Positions 40,406-51,836 of a DNA stretch of 64,000 nucleotides are shown here, in pieces. Source of the DNA: Micrasema longulum (Eukaryota > Arthropoda > Insecta > Trichoptera > Brachycentridae); contig JAGVSM010000856.1 of assembly GCA_022494885.1 (NCBI GenBank), positions 44,166 to 108,165 on the forward strand, read 5' to 3'. Each line of letters begins with the position of its first letter. Position 1 is the stretch's first letter. A program made the translations under genes and the position numbers. The notes under the pieces were generated by a model. That model was given only the letters and a program-made list of their open reading frames with translations. It had not been told where the DNA came from and searched no databases.

Positions 40406-42150
40406 CTTATCTCCATTCGATTTTCTTATTTAGAATTTTCACCTGAGAGCAGATATCGAGTCAAAAACATTCGTCAAGGGTTCTGGTTTTATTTCACACA
40501 CAGAACGTATTCCTCACCCGCCTGGAGACAGAGAGCTTACCGTCAAATATTTTATATATTTTTTATAGAACATCCTGTGTGTATGAAGTATTATAAAATA
40601 TTCTCATTACTGACTATCCACCATAATTTCGTGTACCCGTGTGTTTATTTACGTAAAACACCTTGTAATTTCGTTGGAACTTAAAATAATAAAACTACGA
40701 AGTATTTTGTACGTGCTACAACAAAAGTTCCGCTTATTTGTTACAAAAATGTACCAAATAAGTAATAACTCATACTTCGATTCTAAAATTCCTGCGTCTT
40801 AGCAAATTCCTTAGAACACCTGTCATTACATTCTGTTATTGCAAATATACGCATTTAATAGTTTAAAAATACGTGGACTTGTTGAATACTATATTATATC
40901 ATTTAAGGCGATTATCCTGCTTCTCATCTGTGAAAGAAGGTTACCCGTACTGGTGGTTTAACTTGAGCTGGCGCGTTCAGAAAACTGACGCTAACGCTTT
41001 TAAAATCTACAGAATGTTGATTTTAAAAAACGTTGTATTAAATTTTAACCAAATGTGCTACCTTTTTTTATATTCGGTGTTAGATTAGAGGGTAGTATAT
41101 ATATAAAAAAAAAAACACAATGGGTTAAGAAAATGTAATATTCATTGACTACGAGTAAAATACTTTGTTTCGTTTTTTTTTAATTTTTAAATCATTTTTT
41201 GAAATGTTGCATTTTACTAATTATAGTCCTTTCAAGAACAAGAAGCTATTTTAATTTGAAAAAACGTGTTTTTTTTATAGTCAATTACTCTAAAACTAGA
41301 ATGCAACGTTGTGAAGATTGTTTTAAGTATATAAATAACAAGATTTATTGTTTATCAATAAGTGTGTATACATATTTTTTTACGATATAATTTGTACTGT
41401 GCATTTTAATTACACTCTATTAATAATCATTATGATGGACACAAAATATTAAATAAAAAACATACTTGTTTAAAAATAAATACTCGTAAATATATAACAC
41501 TTTCTTAAGTAATTGTTTTTTTTTGCGCTCAAATCCAAAAGAGATTTTTAAAAACATTTGATATAACAACATATAACATCAAGAATTTTTAAATCAGTAT
41601 TCTGTACATTAAAAATGTTTTTGTGTAAGTTTTGTGAAAGCGCCATCACTACATAATCGACCTATTCATGATTTGATTAAATGAAAATACTTGTACATAT
41701 ATTTATAAACCAGTGTTTTTTATCCATAACTTAATTCTCGTATATATTATTATATTTGCATCGAAATTCAGACGAACGCAGAAGCATCCTGTGTATATTG
41801 TTTTACCATATCATAAGCAACTAATAAAGCAATAGTGGTCTATGTCACGCTCATAAGCGCGTCTGAGCGCGAGAGAGACAGATATTATTTTCATAATGTG
41901 TATGCTGTGCGATGTCATACCATGGGCTTATTCACGGATACTACACAATGCGTATGTGTTAGTATAGCGCACGCGCCTGTTTGTAAAAATCCACCAGTAC
42001 CGTACTGGCCTTTCCGTTTATAAAAGTTAAAATATACGCCCAGGGAGCTTGCTTTTAGGTGACAGGTTCGAAATTCGTTCAAAATCGTTTCATCGTAGAA
42101 CAAGACAATAAACATGTAAATAATAAACAGTTTATTTATCGAATTACATT
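40406..42150. other. No gene recognised; one GC-richer patch
   Basis: Short frames at 40873, 41199 and 41835 have no known domain. A patch at 41855-42010 is GC-richer (GCGCGTCTGAGCGCGAGAGA; GCGCACGCGCC) and could be a regulatory island or an old element. No repeat partner in the window. Confidence 0.35.
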
Positions 42151-42155
42151 ATGCT

Positions 42156-42292
42156 TTATCATAATCGTCATTCCCTTTCTGAGCCTAATGGTGCATAAGG
42201 CACTACGTTGGTACACCAATCGCGGTGTATCTTGATCATTTTTGAAACATGAAGGTAAGATGATCAGTATATTACTGGCAATTTATTCATTA
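42156..42292 (-). mobile_element. SINE-1, 3' half
   Basis: ATCATAATCGTCATTCCCTT, CCTAATGGTGCATAAGGCAC, GTTGGTACACCAATCGCGGT and GTATCTTGATCATTTTTGAA match the SINE-1 core. The head is missing. Confidence 0.75.
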
Positions 42293-42469
42293 ACGTAATC
42301 GGTAAGCGTGGAAGTATGACTCATATGACAGTAAGAGAAATGATTAATACAACATTGTTTTAAATTTCATTTCGATTTATTTTGGCCTAACCTAATCTTA
42401 CCTTTATTATTTTATTTTATTTTATTAACATATACGGCATAAGTGCGTTTAAAAAAACATATTTGATTT

Positions 42470-42620
42470 AATTAACGCATACAAAACTTTTGACCAAATA
42501 TTAAGAAATAAAAATTAAACCTTAAAATTTTATAACACAGTCAAAAGAAGTTTAAAACAATAAAAAAAATAAATGTGAAAATTAAATTAAATATTTTAAA
42601 GGATTAATATGACAAGAAAA
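42470..42620. repeat. Direct repeat, copy 1 (pair of 43538-43680)
   Basis: AACCTTAAAATTTTATAACA and CAGTCAAAAGAAGTTTAAAA recur at 43578-43620 with few changes. The two copies flank the LINE at 42640-43530. They could be pieces of one duplicated target, or two copies of a repeat. Confidence 0.6.
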
Positions 42621-42817
42621 TCATAAAGTAAAGCGCTGTTTCATAATTTTTTTTTTTTTTTTTTTATTATTTATTATAAAACATATAAGACATGAATATC
42701 ATGATATTATATTCCCAGGAGTTGTACGAGAAAACTCATTTGGGACGGTACATAAAAAAAATAGTACATTTCTTGTAACAATACATAGTATACATTTAAA
42801 CAATAAAAATTTTAACT

Positions 42818-43050
42818 AATTTTAACAATCTATGAACTTAATATTAAAAAAGGAAAGAAAACATTTAAACAATCTGTGAACTTAATATTAAAGAAGAAAA
42901 TAAAAACATTCAAACAATCTGTGACCTTAATATTAAAAAAGAAAAGAAAAACATTTAAACATTCTGTGAAATTAATATTAAAAAAGAAAATAAAACATTT
43001 AAACATTCTGTGAACTTAATATTAAAAAAAGAAAAGAAAAACATTTAAAC
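42818..43050. repeat. Minisatellite, ~5 x 42 bp
   Basis: Units contain AACAATCTGTGAACTTAATA then TTAAAAAAGAAAAGAAAAAC. Starts are near 42823, 42867, 42911, 42957 and 43000. Units differ by single bases and short A-run lengths. It lies in the LINE's 3' UTR. Confidence 0.85.
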
Positions 43051-43087
43051 CTAAAACACAATATATAGACTATTCACAGAAACTGAG

Positions 43088-43490
43088 CTAAAAACTATCA
43101 CTTTCAAAAAGATTCAAGAAATAGGTCTTCATTTCTGGTCTTTGAGATTTACCACTCGACATTTCATTTTTAAGGTCATCAGGCAGTTTATTAAATTGTA
43201 TACGACCACTGTATTCCAGAGACCTTTTGCCGAACTTCGTGGAACAAAATTTAGAAATGTGAAGATTTTTTGCATGTCGTGTATTATAGTTGTGAATTTC
43301 ATGATTAAATGTAAGTTTTAAATTTGTGTGAGCAGAAAAGTTTATGATGTTTGAAATAGTGTTAGTGATGTCATACAGTGCCATTACCTTGAAAGGAAGT
43401 ATTTTTGTGTTACGATAAATATCCTTGACATGGGAATCCCATTTCAAACCAAGAATGCTTCTCAGAGCTCGGTTTTGAAGATATAATAAT
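43088..43490 (-). pseudogene. RT C-terminal remnant of LINE-F
   Basis: LQNRALRSILGLKWDSHVKD, KILPFKVMALYDITNTISNI, HNYNTRHAKNLHISKFCSTK and SGRIQFNKLPDDLKNEM are the standard post-RT block (QNRALR.I, YNTRH, FNKLP). The frame's first 25 codons come from the microsatellite and are not part of the protein. Confidence 0.82.
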
Positions 43491-44039
43491 AAATAATAAA
43501 TGTAAATAATAAATAATAAATATAATAATAAATGCATACAATACTTTTTACCCAAGATTTAGAAACAAAAATCAAACCTTAAAATTATACAACACATTCA
43601 GTAGAAGATTAAAACAATTTAAAACAAATATAATATTTAAATCAAATTATAAAATATTTTAACGGATTAATATAATTTGTACATTCGCAGGTTTAAGCAA
43701 AAAATTTCAACCAATCAGAAACTAGTGTGAGTTGGTAATGTATACTTACCATATTTAAAGCTGTTTGATTGTAGGGTTTCAATATTTAAAATAATATTTT
43801 TTAAATTTGATAGTAAAATTTGACAAAAAAATAATGCGAAATTAAGTATTAAAAATAATCAACTGTAAAATAAATTTTAACAGTTAGTACATGCCATTTC
43901 ACTACGAAGATATTAAATATCATTTTACAAAATTTGTATAAATTTTATCTCCTCTCTAAAAAGGTGCTGAATTTTTGTTTTCTTGTATCTTTGATTTTTT
44001 AATACGCTTTCTTTCAAAACTATTTATTTTTTAATACCC

Positions 44040-44108
44040 AACCTTACATATCTTAAAAACGCCTCTTAGGCGTTTATATAAATAAATAAATATAAATAAA
44101 TCAACTCG
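44040..44108 (+). mobile_element. LINE 3' end hairpin and AAAT tail
   Basis: AAAACGCCTCTTAGGCGTTT (44055-44074) is a perfect hairpin followed by ATAAATAAATAAATATAAAT. No RT nearby. Confidence 0.6.
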
Positions 44109-44489
44109 AGTCAGTTCGTGGCTCCTATGTCCCATTAGGTAATTTTACCAACGGTAACAACAGCCTCGCCTTTTAAAATGGTCTGGTTTCTAAGTGTTTT
44201 AACAAGATTAGATAGTGTACGTATTTAAACAATTAAAAATGTTAGACTTAGACCTTTGGAAACCTAGATTGAAAAATAACTTATCCTCTAATTTAGCTTT
44301 CGGGTTTTTGTTAGCTTTCAAAACGCATCTATGCTTACAAAAATAAAAAGGAGGTAGGTAGGCATATTATAAAGCTTATTTTGAATATGTGTAGCACAAC
44401 CTTTGTGGACCATTGTTATATTTTAGAGATATATAAATAAAATTACTTTGTAATAAAATACACACCAAATTACCACCCTTTGAGGAAAA

Positions 44490-44985
44490 AAAGACTTGAT
44501 TTATTGGCTTCACGTATAGTGTTTAGTAAGCATGATAAAAATAAAATAGGAAAAAATTCATTACTTACACAAACCCTGACGAAGAAGCTTGTTTGCTTAG
44601 AAACCGGTCGGTGGAAAATAATTAAATTGGTGGTTAAAAATAAAGTTTTTTTAAAATAAATAAAACAACTTTGTTTTTAACCACTAATTTTTATTTTTCA
44701 CCGACCGGTTTCAAAGCAAACAAGCTTCTTCTTCAAGGTTTACGTAACTAATGAATTGATTCCTTTTTTTATTTCTATCATGTTCACTAAATAATACACG
44801 TACCACTCGATTTATTGGGTCCTCGTGTATTATTTAGTGAGCAAGATAAAAATAAAATAGGAAAAAAATCATTAGTTACATAAACCTTGACGAAGAAGCT
44901 TGTTTGCTTTGAAACCGGTCGGTGGAAAATAATTAGATTGGTGGTTAAAAACAAAGTTTTTTCATTTATTTTATTATAATGAATA
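44490..44985. repeat. Three alternating copies of the PLE-1 terminus
   Basis: Plus copy 44490-44650, minus copy 44650-44805 and plus copy 44812-44970 each hold the PLE-1 3' region. Each has the hammerhead-like core (44574-44612 +, 44701-44739 -, 44884-44923 +) and the end phrase GGTGGTTAAAAA.AAAGTTTT. The next text, ATTATAATGAATAACCACAA at 44972-44991, is the antisense of the PLE-1 coding start region (compare 14222-14240). The array makes two stacked hairpins of about 150-bp arms. Confidence 0.85.
44574..44612 (+). ncRNA. Hammerhead-ribozyme-like core (PLE-1 terminus)
   Basis: CCCTGACGAAGAAGC, a TTGTTT loop, GCTTAGAAACCGGTCGG: CUGANGA core, stem II GAAGC / GCTT(A), GAAAC. The sibling at 44884-44923 has GCTTT and so a better stem. 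Stems I and III were not resolved. Confidence 0.5.
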
Positions 44986-45019
44986 ACCACAAAGTAAGTG
45001 CTTTAAATATGAAATTTAA

Positions 45020-45450
45020 AATGACGTTTTATGAAAAACTTTTTATTGACAAAACCGAATAGTTTCCGCAACTACACGTTGCCTTCTTCAGAGTTATATA
45101 ATAACTTAACATACGTACCTAAAAAAAACAGTGAACAGATTAGTGGGTGTTGATGAGGAACAAAATATAAATAATCAATTAAACTTCAGTCAAAGTTCTA
45201 TTTTTAATATTTTCCATATAAAATCTAACCCTACCTTTCACACAATTACCCTCTCCGCTACCTCTACTCCACCATAAACACAATTACCCCCTCTTCTATC
45301 CTTATTGACACCCACTAATCTGTTCGCTGTTTCTTTACATATGTACACTATGTTTAGTTGTTATATAACCCTTAAGAGGGCAATATGTAGTTGTCGAAAC
45401 TAGTCGGTTGTGTCAATAAAAAGTGGTCATAAAACAAAGTATTTTATTTA
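45020..45450. repeat. PLE-4 termini as a foldback
   Basis: The left arm 45020-45160 and the inverted right arm 45310-45450 share GACAAAACCGAATAGTTTCC / its complement, AACAGATTAGTGGGTG and a hammerhead-like core. The left core on the minus strand is CTGAAGAAGGCAAC, GTGTA, GTTGCGGAAAC at 45063-45093; the right core at 45369-45400 is degraded. The spacer has pyrimidine-rich near-repeats (ACACAATTACCC). No coding sequence. Confidence 0.78.
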
Positions 45451-45659
45451 TATATCTCTAAAATATTTAAAAGGGTCCTCAGCACGAGTTACCCCAGGCA
45501 AATTATTTTTTATGTTTCTTATTTTATAAAATGGAAAAATGAAAAAGTAAATACTAACATAATGTATTGTAAAATTCCTAGTTTTCATTAAACCATGAGT
45601 ATTATATATTTTTTTTATAAGTCTAAATTTTTTATCTTTTAGTGCGTAAAGTAATCACT

Positions 45660-45735
45660 TTAACCACTCACTAAGCCCTGTAGATAAATACTCGGGCTTT
45701 CATATTCCATTTTCAATGAGATTCTTCAACTCGAT
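45660..45735 (-). repeat. Fragment of 386-bp family
   Basis: TAAGCCCTGTAGATAAATAC, GGGCTTTCATATTCC and GAGATTCTTCAAC match the head segment of the unit on the minus strand. Confidence 0.5.
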
Positions 45736-46915
45736 CTAGACTCTAATTTATGGTCTTTTTTAATAGTGATAAGAACAAAAATAGAATATCTTGAATAACA
45801 CACACGTAAAAAACAATTAACATGGCTAAATTAAGTAAACTGATAACAAGCAATTTAAAAGAGAAATATGAATCTGGCTGAAGAAAATTAGGATCGAAGT
45901 ATAAAATATAAAAAAGATGAAATATAAAAAAGTCATTTAACACTAGAGTTTAGACAGTCCTCTTAAGAACAGATTTCCCTATTGAGAAGGACAATTAAAC
46001 AAATTTTTAATGCCCTAGGTTTATTAATAAAAAAATATTTAATGACAAAAATCCGCTAAAATTATTTAAGTTAAATTTTCAGTATCTAAAAAAGCATTTA
46101 ACAAATTGTCAGACATTATTTTTTGTATTCATTTAGTGCTATTTTTACCTTACATTTTTAAACAACCTATACGATGATACAACAAGATTTTATTTTCTAA
46201 TCATAATAAATCACTTGGATTATGCACTATTTAATCCAAAAAGTTTAATGATTGTTAGCGATCGCTGTAATTAAATATGTAACAAAATAATAATAAATGT
46301 ACATTTGTCTCGTTCATCGTCTTCAGAACAGCAAAGAGGTCATAGTACTCATTAAAAGCAATTGGTATTTTTTACAATAAAAGTAAAAGGAAGCCAATCA
46401 AAACTTTCCATGCATTTCACTTCCCATTTCCATTTGTATTAAGCGTCTCACATACTCGTTCAAGATCAATTAATTCCTGCTACCATTACACTGCTAATAT
46501 TTTTTAATTATCATTATTTTACAATGTAATCGATCTTATTATACAAAAACAAAAAAATATCACAGTAGCGTAGTTACTTTGACCGAACTAAGGTTAGTAA
46601 CCCTTTTGTAGCCAGCCGAGAAGAAAGACAGACTAGCCGAAAGCACAATAATATATTATAATATATAACAATACAAAAATATTTTTTAAATGCTATCACA
46701 TTATAAAAAGAACATAAACTTAAAACAAGAACATGCGTTGCCCATCCATCAACCTCTCCGCGACCAATTTCACTAAGGAAAGTAGTCAATAACCGCTTTA
46801 GCTTGAGGCTTTTATAGCATGAATCAATCAAATGAAGAATGGAAAATATGAAAAAAAAATAATTAGGAAACATAATTCGTCTGAATCTAATAACTTGTAA
46901 TATAGTAGCCAAAAT
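45736..46915. other. No gene recognised
   Basis: AT-rich; a 112-codon minus-strand frame at 46574-46912 has hydrophobic stretches but no recognisable family. Nothing else. Confidence 0.35.
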
Positions 46916-47436
46916 TATTTTTCAAAAATGTTTGAGTATGTCCAAATGCTTGCAGACTGGCTGGATTTCCTCTCTAGGGAGTTATTCATATTTAAATCTA
47001 TTTCAACAGAGAGGGAAAACATTTAAAAAAGGGTATATGGAAGTCTAGGCATTTACAGGGCTTATGACCTGTTATTGGCTGGTTTAAGCGGCCACTTTAG
47101 ACACTGTGTAACATTCACCATTCTGCTCATGTTTGAACATCCACATTTCCTCAAATCTTCCATCTGTTGACTTTTGTGAAGTAAAAGAGCTGAAACCTTT
47201 ATCACGTTGGTAAGATTCACCCGGCTGAGCCAAATCACCTACTAGGCAACGCCTGATAACAATTTTCTGATTTGTATAGTTCTTCTTTTACCAGGTAGTT
47301 AATTCAACAATGTTTGAGTATGTCCAAATGCTTGCAGACTAGCTGGATTACAGGTCATAAGCCCTGTAAATGCCAAGACTTCCATAATTCTCTTATCAAA
47401 AAAGTTTTCTCTCTCTGCTGAAATTATTTTTATTTA
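46916..47436 (+). repeat. 386-bp family: tail, full unit, inverted head
   Basis: A tail piece (46920-46990, TTTGAGTATGTCCAAATGCT) joins head-to-tail to a full unit (46999-47345: TTTCAACAGAGAGGGAAAAC onward). That is followed by an inverted head piece (47347-47436: TACAGGTCATAAGCCCTGTA, then CTCTCTCTGCTGAAAT). TTGAGTATGTCCAAATGCTT recurs exactly at 47308. Confidence 0.88.
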
Positions 47437-47711
47437 TATCGATTATAATGTAAGTTATAACCAACTGTTTGATTTTTTTACAACTACTCGTATCTAAATA
47501 AATACATTGCGTTACATTTCCACAATTCTGGCATTATATTAAAAAGAATTGTCCTATGTAAGAGTATAATTGTCTCTGTGTCAAAAAAGTTTTATCCATT
47601 TTTCGAGATACCAGATCGCTATTGAAGCTCCGGGTATCATGATGATGAGGAAAAAAAAAATAAAATCAGAAAACATAATATGCACATATGTGTGTAGTGT
47701 TAGCTTAGTTG

Positions 47712-47795
47712 AAATGTAATGCCCCCCTGAGGTGATTTATCACAAAGATGGCGCTATAAAAATCTGCCAAATATCAGTAAATATTGCTGTTTGAG
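47712..47795 (+). mobile_element. CR1/L2-type 3' terminus
   Basis: ATGCCCCCCTGAGGTGATTT and ATCACAAAGATGGCGCTATA form the terminal inverted structure seen at 13536-13575. Confidence 0.65.
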
Positions 47796-48169
47796 ATTAT
47801 TGCTGTCTGCAATAATACCTGCAACACTTTTTTAAGATAGTTTTTCATTAATGTCTTTTGTGCTTTTGCTGCTGGGAACAACTCTATCTTGGCACAACTA
47901 CCCCAAATAATTACACCGTACGTCATTGATTACACACAATACGCTAGATATACCTACATTTCATAAGTATTTGATATAATACGTAATATAGTCACTAGGT
48001 GTTACCATGTCCATCAGATCTAAACAGGATCACAAAAAAAAAAAACTATACATATTGATAGCAGTGACCGTGAAAATCTACGCACCTGTTTATTAAAAAA
48101 AAGTATGATAACAATCTATACATTTTAACCAAAACATGAATAATAATGGAATATCAATAAAATAACATC

Positions 48170-48710
48170 AAAGATATTTTTTTTAAATTAGAAATATTAT
48201 AAGCATATGTATATTGTATATTTGGCAAATTATTTATTACTCCTATTTCTTACTATAGTATTCAGTGAGTTTCTAGAAAACATATCTCAATTATCATTTC
48301 AATTATGTTTTTATATATACATTCTTTTTCTGTTGATTTCAATGATACTCTTATGTTGTTTTTTTTATACTACTATATTTTACTATTATTTTGTTGATTT
48401 TAATGATACCATTATTTTGTATATTAGATTATGTGTGAATCTTAATTTGTATAATTTATGTTTTTAAAATTATTTCTGATTATCTTTTTTGCATTGTATT
48501 CTTTGCAATTTTATTATTTATTACTTATACCTTTTTTTCTAGATTGTTATTCTTTTGCATCACATGTCATTATAATTTAATCTTAATAATTTTTCAATGT
48601 ATTTTTATTGTTAATTATTATGGCTTGATACGGGCATAGCCTGAAAAGCCTTAATAGGTTCATTAATATTTAAACTAGTGTAATTTTGAATGAATAAATA
48701 AATAATAATA
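48170..48710 (+). mobile_element. LINE 3' UTR with AAAT tail (probable)
   Basis: A T-rich stretch without coding sequence ends in a small GC hairpin (GGGCATAGCC near 48630), AAAGCCTTAATAGG and the tail GAATGAATAAATAAATAATA (48690-48709). The layout matches the other LINE ends, but no RT scrap is seen. Confidence 0.45.
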
Positions 48711-48897
48711 TAATACACTACAGTTCAAGTTTATTGTTAGAAGAAAGAAATAAGCCATATTGCAGGTAGAGGCAGGTAGGTGGTAGGTACCTGTATAATA
48801 AGAAGCTTATTTTTATCAATAAGGGTTGTGCATTTTATCATCATGGAAATACACGCACCCTCTGCATTTCGTGCACCTGTAACGTGGTGCACTGAAT

Positions 48898-49100
48898 AAT
48901 TTTGTATTGTGTTTTTTTCTCAAGAACCGGAAGTGACTTAAATGGTGATGTCTCTCCCTCCATCTTTATTTTTACGAACCCTACAATAAACACTAGGGGA
49001 AAAAACCTGTCAGAAGTCAACCGTGAGTTGAATGAGCACTATCAAATGTCTTCCAGGTATCGGCTTTCAGCATCCAGCTCAGGCAGTCTGGAATAAAAAT
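48898..49100 (+). CDS. Possible terminal exon of an unknown host gene (weak)
   Basis: TGCACTGAAT (branch-point-like), then TGTGTTTTTTTCTCAAG (48908-48924) could be a splice acceptor. The frame that follows reads RTGSDLNGDVSPSIFIFTNP, ending in a serine-rich tail SSRYRLSASSSGSLE and a stop at about 49094. An AATAAA overlaps that stop. GC content is higher than in the flanks, and it matches no transposon family here. The 64-codon frame is too short to trust and no product is recognised. Confidence 0.25.
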
Positions 49101-49374
49101 ATTAGGGATTGAGTGAACTACCTACGAGAATCTATGAACTTTGATGCTTTTCTAAAGGTTTGCTTCTATTTTGCAGGGGCAACAAAAAAATAATAATGGT
49201 AACTATTGAAATACACAATAATATACTGTGGTTATTTTCATTTAGTAAAAACAAAATGGAATTATTCTAAAAGAATTAAATCATTTAATTATTCGAAAAC
49301 TTATATATAAAGCGCTCATGTAAGAAAAAACTTGGTCAGATCGACACAATTAACACTAACAACAACAAACAAAC

Positions 49375-49710
49375 CATCACGCCGTTTCCCCGTAAAGGTA
49401 GGCAGAGAGGAAAGAACGCCATATCAGTCTATGTTTGCATAAATATCTCGCTTCTCCTACATTCATACATCTTCTCATGCACGCGCGCCGATTATTTCGA
49501 CTTTTAACATGTCCATCTTCAAGTATTTGTTGAATTTGGTCATGCCGTGTCTTTCTCGGTCTTCTTCTATTTCTGCATCCATCAACATTAGCATTGTAAA
49601 TATTTTTAGCCGTTCTTTTGCTGTCCATTCGCTCTACATGTCCAAACCGACGCAGAGCTCCTTTCTTGATTTTGTCGATAATGCTTAGCTCAGCCTTACA
49701 CAATGCGATA
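49375..49710 (-). mobile_element. LINE-A copy, 3' end
   Basis: Minus strand: KAELSIIDKIKKGALRRFGH, VERMDSKRTAKNIYNANVDG and SRNNRRACMRRCMNVGEARY, ending SAYLYGETA (49377). It is truncated 5' at about 49710; the start of the 143-codon frame lies in non-LINE flank. Downstream of the stop the tail is AACAACAAACAAAC. Confidence 0.85.
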
Positions 49711-50104
49711 AAACTGACACAATTCACAATGAATTTAGTTTTATAACTATTAAGTTTCAGTATAAAAATAATCAGGTAATAATTGGAAACAGATGATTCG
49801 TAATTCACAAATTTCGTTTAGTTATAATAATATTGTATACGAAAAAAATTTACATTATAAGTAGTTTTATCAATTGATTAAAACGTATCTATTATTTCAT
49901 GTGCTCTAATGTTTCATGTATGTCCTACAAAGAAAGACAGAAAAACACGTTGCTTGTAAAATATTCATTTGAAATTATTTTATAACTTGTTGCTAAAACA
50001 AAACGTACTTTTAGGATGTTATCACGAATATATGGCGAATACGAATTGGCGATATATGAATCATCCTAAATAATAGTAATGACACTCAATTTTATTTACA
50101 TTTT

Positions 50105-50448
50105 TTAGATCTTAATTTTAATAAGTAATTTAATTTTCTTTTAATTTTCTTATTATTTTTGTTTTTTCTGTAGATATGAACTGAAATTTTCGATTTACAT
50201 TGTTTTATTTTTTATCTTGTTTTGATTACATTTATGAGCACACACTATTTATATGTGTTTATTTTTTTCTTATATTTAAAATATATTCTAGTAAATTGCT
50301 ATTCTTTTATTTTAATTGTATTATTTTACTCTATTTTCTTACTTAAAAAAATAAATAAATATTTAAACTATTTTATTTATCTGTACTCTTTTTATTTGAT
50401 TATTAATTAAAACTAATGTCTGAGCACCCGATGACAAACTATTATTGA
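50105..50448 (+). mobile_element. LINE-D 3' UTR
   Basis: Shares with 28915-29325 the order TTACATTTATGAGCACACA, TTTTAATTGTATTATTTTA, CTGTACTCTTT and AAACTAATGTCTGAGCACCC. It ends GATGACAAACTATTATT. No RT is left in this copy. Confidence 0.72.
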
Positions 50449-50449
50449 A

Positions 50450-50615
50450 TATAATAAAACAACTTTGTTTTTAACCACTAATTTTTATTTTCCACCGACT
50501 TGTTTCAAAGCAAACAAGCTTTTTCGTAAAGGTTTACGTAACTAATGAATTGATTAATTTTATTATAATGAATAACCACAAAGTTAGTGCTTCAAATATA
50601 AACTTTATATTATTG
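50450..50615 (-). mobile_element. PLE-1 terminus joined to start of its coding region
   Basis: AACTTTGTTTTTAACCACTA through the hammerhead-like region (50495-50530) to AATGAATTGATT is followed directly by ATTATAATGAATAACCACAA, which is the sequence upstream of the PLE-1 nuclease (14222-14245). The coding region between is lost. It is a solo terminal copy. Confidence 0.75.
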
Positions 50616-51627
50616 AAAAGTTTAACGGGACAAAATATATTTTAATACTTTGTTTTCTTTATAAAGTATTAATATTGTAATAATGTTTATATTTTATTGA
50701 ATAAAGACTCTATGAAAAAAAATATATGTAAAGAAGAGTTCTCGATGCTTCCTCGGGATTTAAAAACTCAACATATTATTAACATTGATAAAATAAATAC
50801 ATGTAACCTAAATGAAAATGACACAAGTTTAAATTACCTTCTAAATATGTGAGTCAAGTGTAAAACCCATAACTCACATAATTTATTTCTTTGTTTCTTA
50901 TAAGTACCTCTGCTCAAAAAGACTGGCGATGCGTTTAGTGAAAAATGTTTCTCAAGGGTCTCGAAGCTTTGGTTTCTTAGAAAAATTATGACCGCGCGCG
51001 TTAATAAGCACGTTTAAAGAACTGAATGCCCTTTTTATTAAAAAAAAAAACACAGACTGCCACTTTGCAGCAACTCTCATATTGTAAAATTCCTTTCATC
51101 CTTTTTAAAATACATATCGTAAGTATTAGGAAGGCTTCACAACTCATATAACCGTCTAACTCGGTCTCGTCGCTCGTCCAATGTATAATATTATATTATT
51201 TGTGATAACTCACTTTTTTATTTATCGTACAGAACCATCGTTAGTTATTGTTTATGTAATAATTTAATTAAGTTTTCTCGATTTTCAAATTTTAATACGC
51301 ACTTCAATTATTTTAATCATTTTTTGACGATTTCGGGATATGAATTTATGTGTCAATATTTGTTGTTATAATTATTTGAAATATGTAAGAATATGTATAA
51401 AAAAAGTATCGATCATTAGATTATAAATTTAATTAAATAAACTAGTTAAGTACACATAATATATTGTTTTATCCATCCAAAATTATAGACAACTGACAAC
51501 GATTTCACTTTAATTCTATATTTTTAAAAAACTAAGTTTTCTCAATACTGATCGAAATTTTATAGTAATTAGAAAAATAAATATATTTTATTTTATTTAT
51601 TTATATAAATACACATATCACAAAAAA

Positions 51628-51836
51628 AATAACCCACTTGTTCTCTAAATCATTTGAATAAATTCTTAGCATGTGGTGGAAAAGTTATATGAAAAAGTAC
51701 ATTATTTTTCTCAAATTAAAAAGTTAAAATTAAATTTATATCTTTATAAAATCACTTTGTAAAGCGCCCTTGAGGTATTATATTACGAAAATGGAGCTAT
51801 ATAAGTTATCAATAATTATTATTATTATTATTACTA
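51628..51836 (+). mobile_element. CR1/L2-like LINE, last codons and 3' UTR
   Basis: It starts at ACCCACTTGTTCTCTAAATC, the last codons of the protein at 12634-13443. It then runs through the terminal structure GCGCCCTTGAGGTATTATAT to an (ATT)n tail at 51815-51832. A strongly 5'-truncated copy of the same family. Confidence 0.85.

Larger units (their letters stand above)
42645..43530 (-). mobile_element. LINE-F, 5'-truncated, minisatellite in 3' UTR
   Basis: Minus strand: RT C-terminus (43088-43490), then a 3' UTR containing five tandem units of about 42 bp (42818-43050) and an end in a long A homopolymer (42648-42665 as T). An (AAT)n-type microsatellite (43482-43530) replaces the upstream RT. 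Confidence 0.8.

Noticed and set aside
42818..43050. CRISPR array
   Set aside because: Units are contiguous without unique spacers and lie in a LINE 3' UTR of a eukaryotic genome.
46574..46912. 112-codon membrane-like protein on the minus strand
   Set aside because: Hydrophobic runs arise easily from AT-rich sequence; no signal, splice or family support.
48207..48467. 86-codon hydrophobic plus-strand frame
   Set aside because: T-rich, low-complexity translation upstream of a LINE-like tail; not protein-like.
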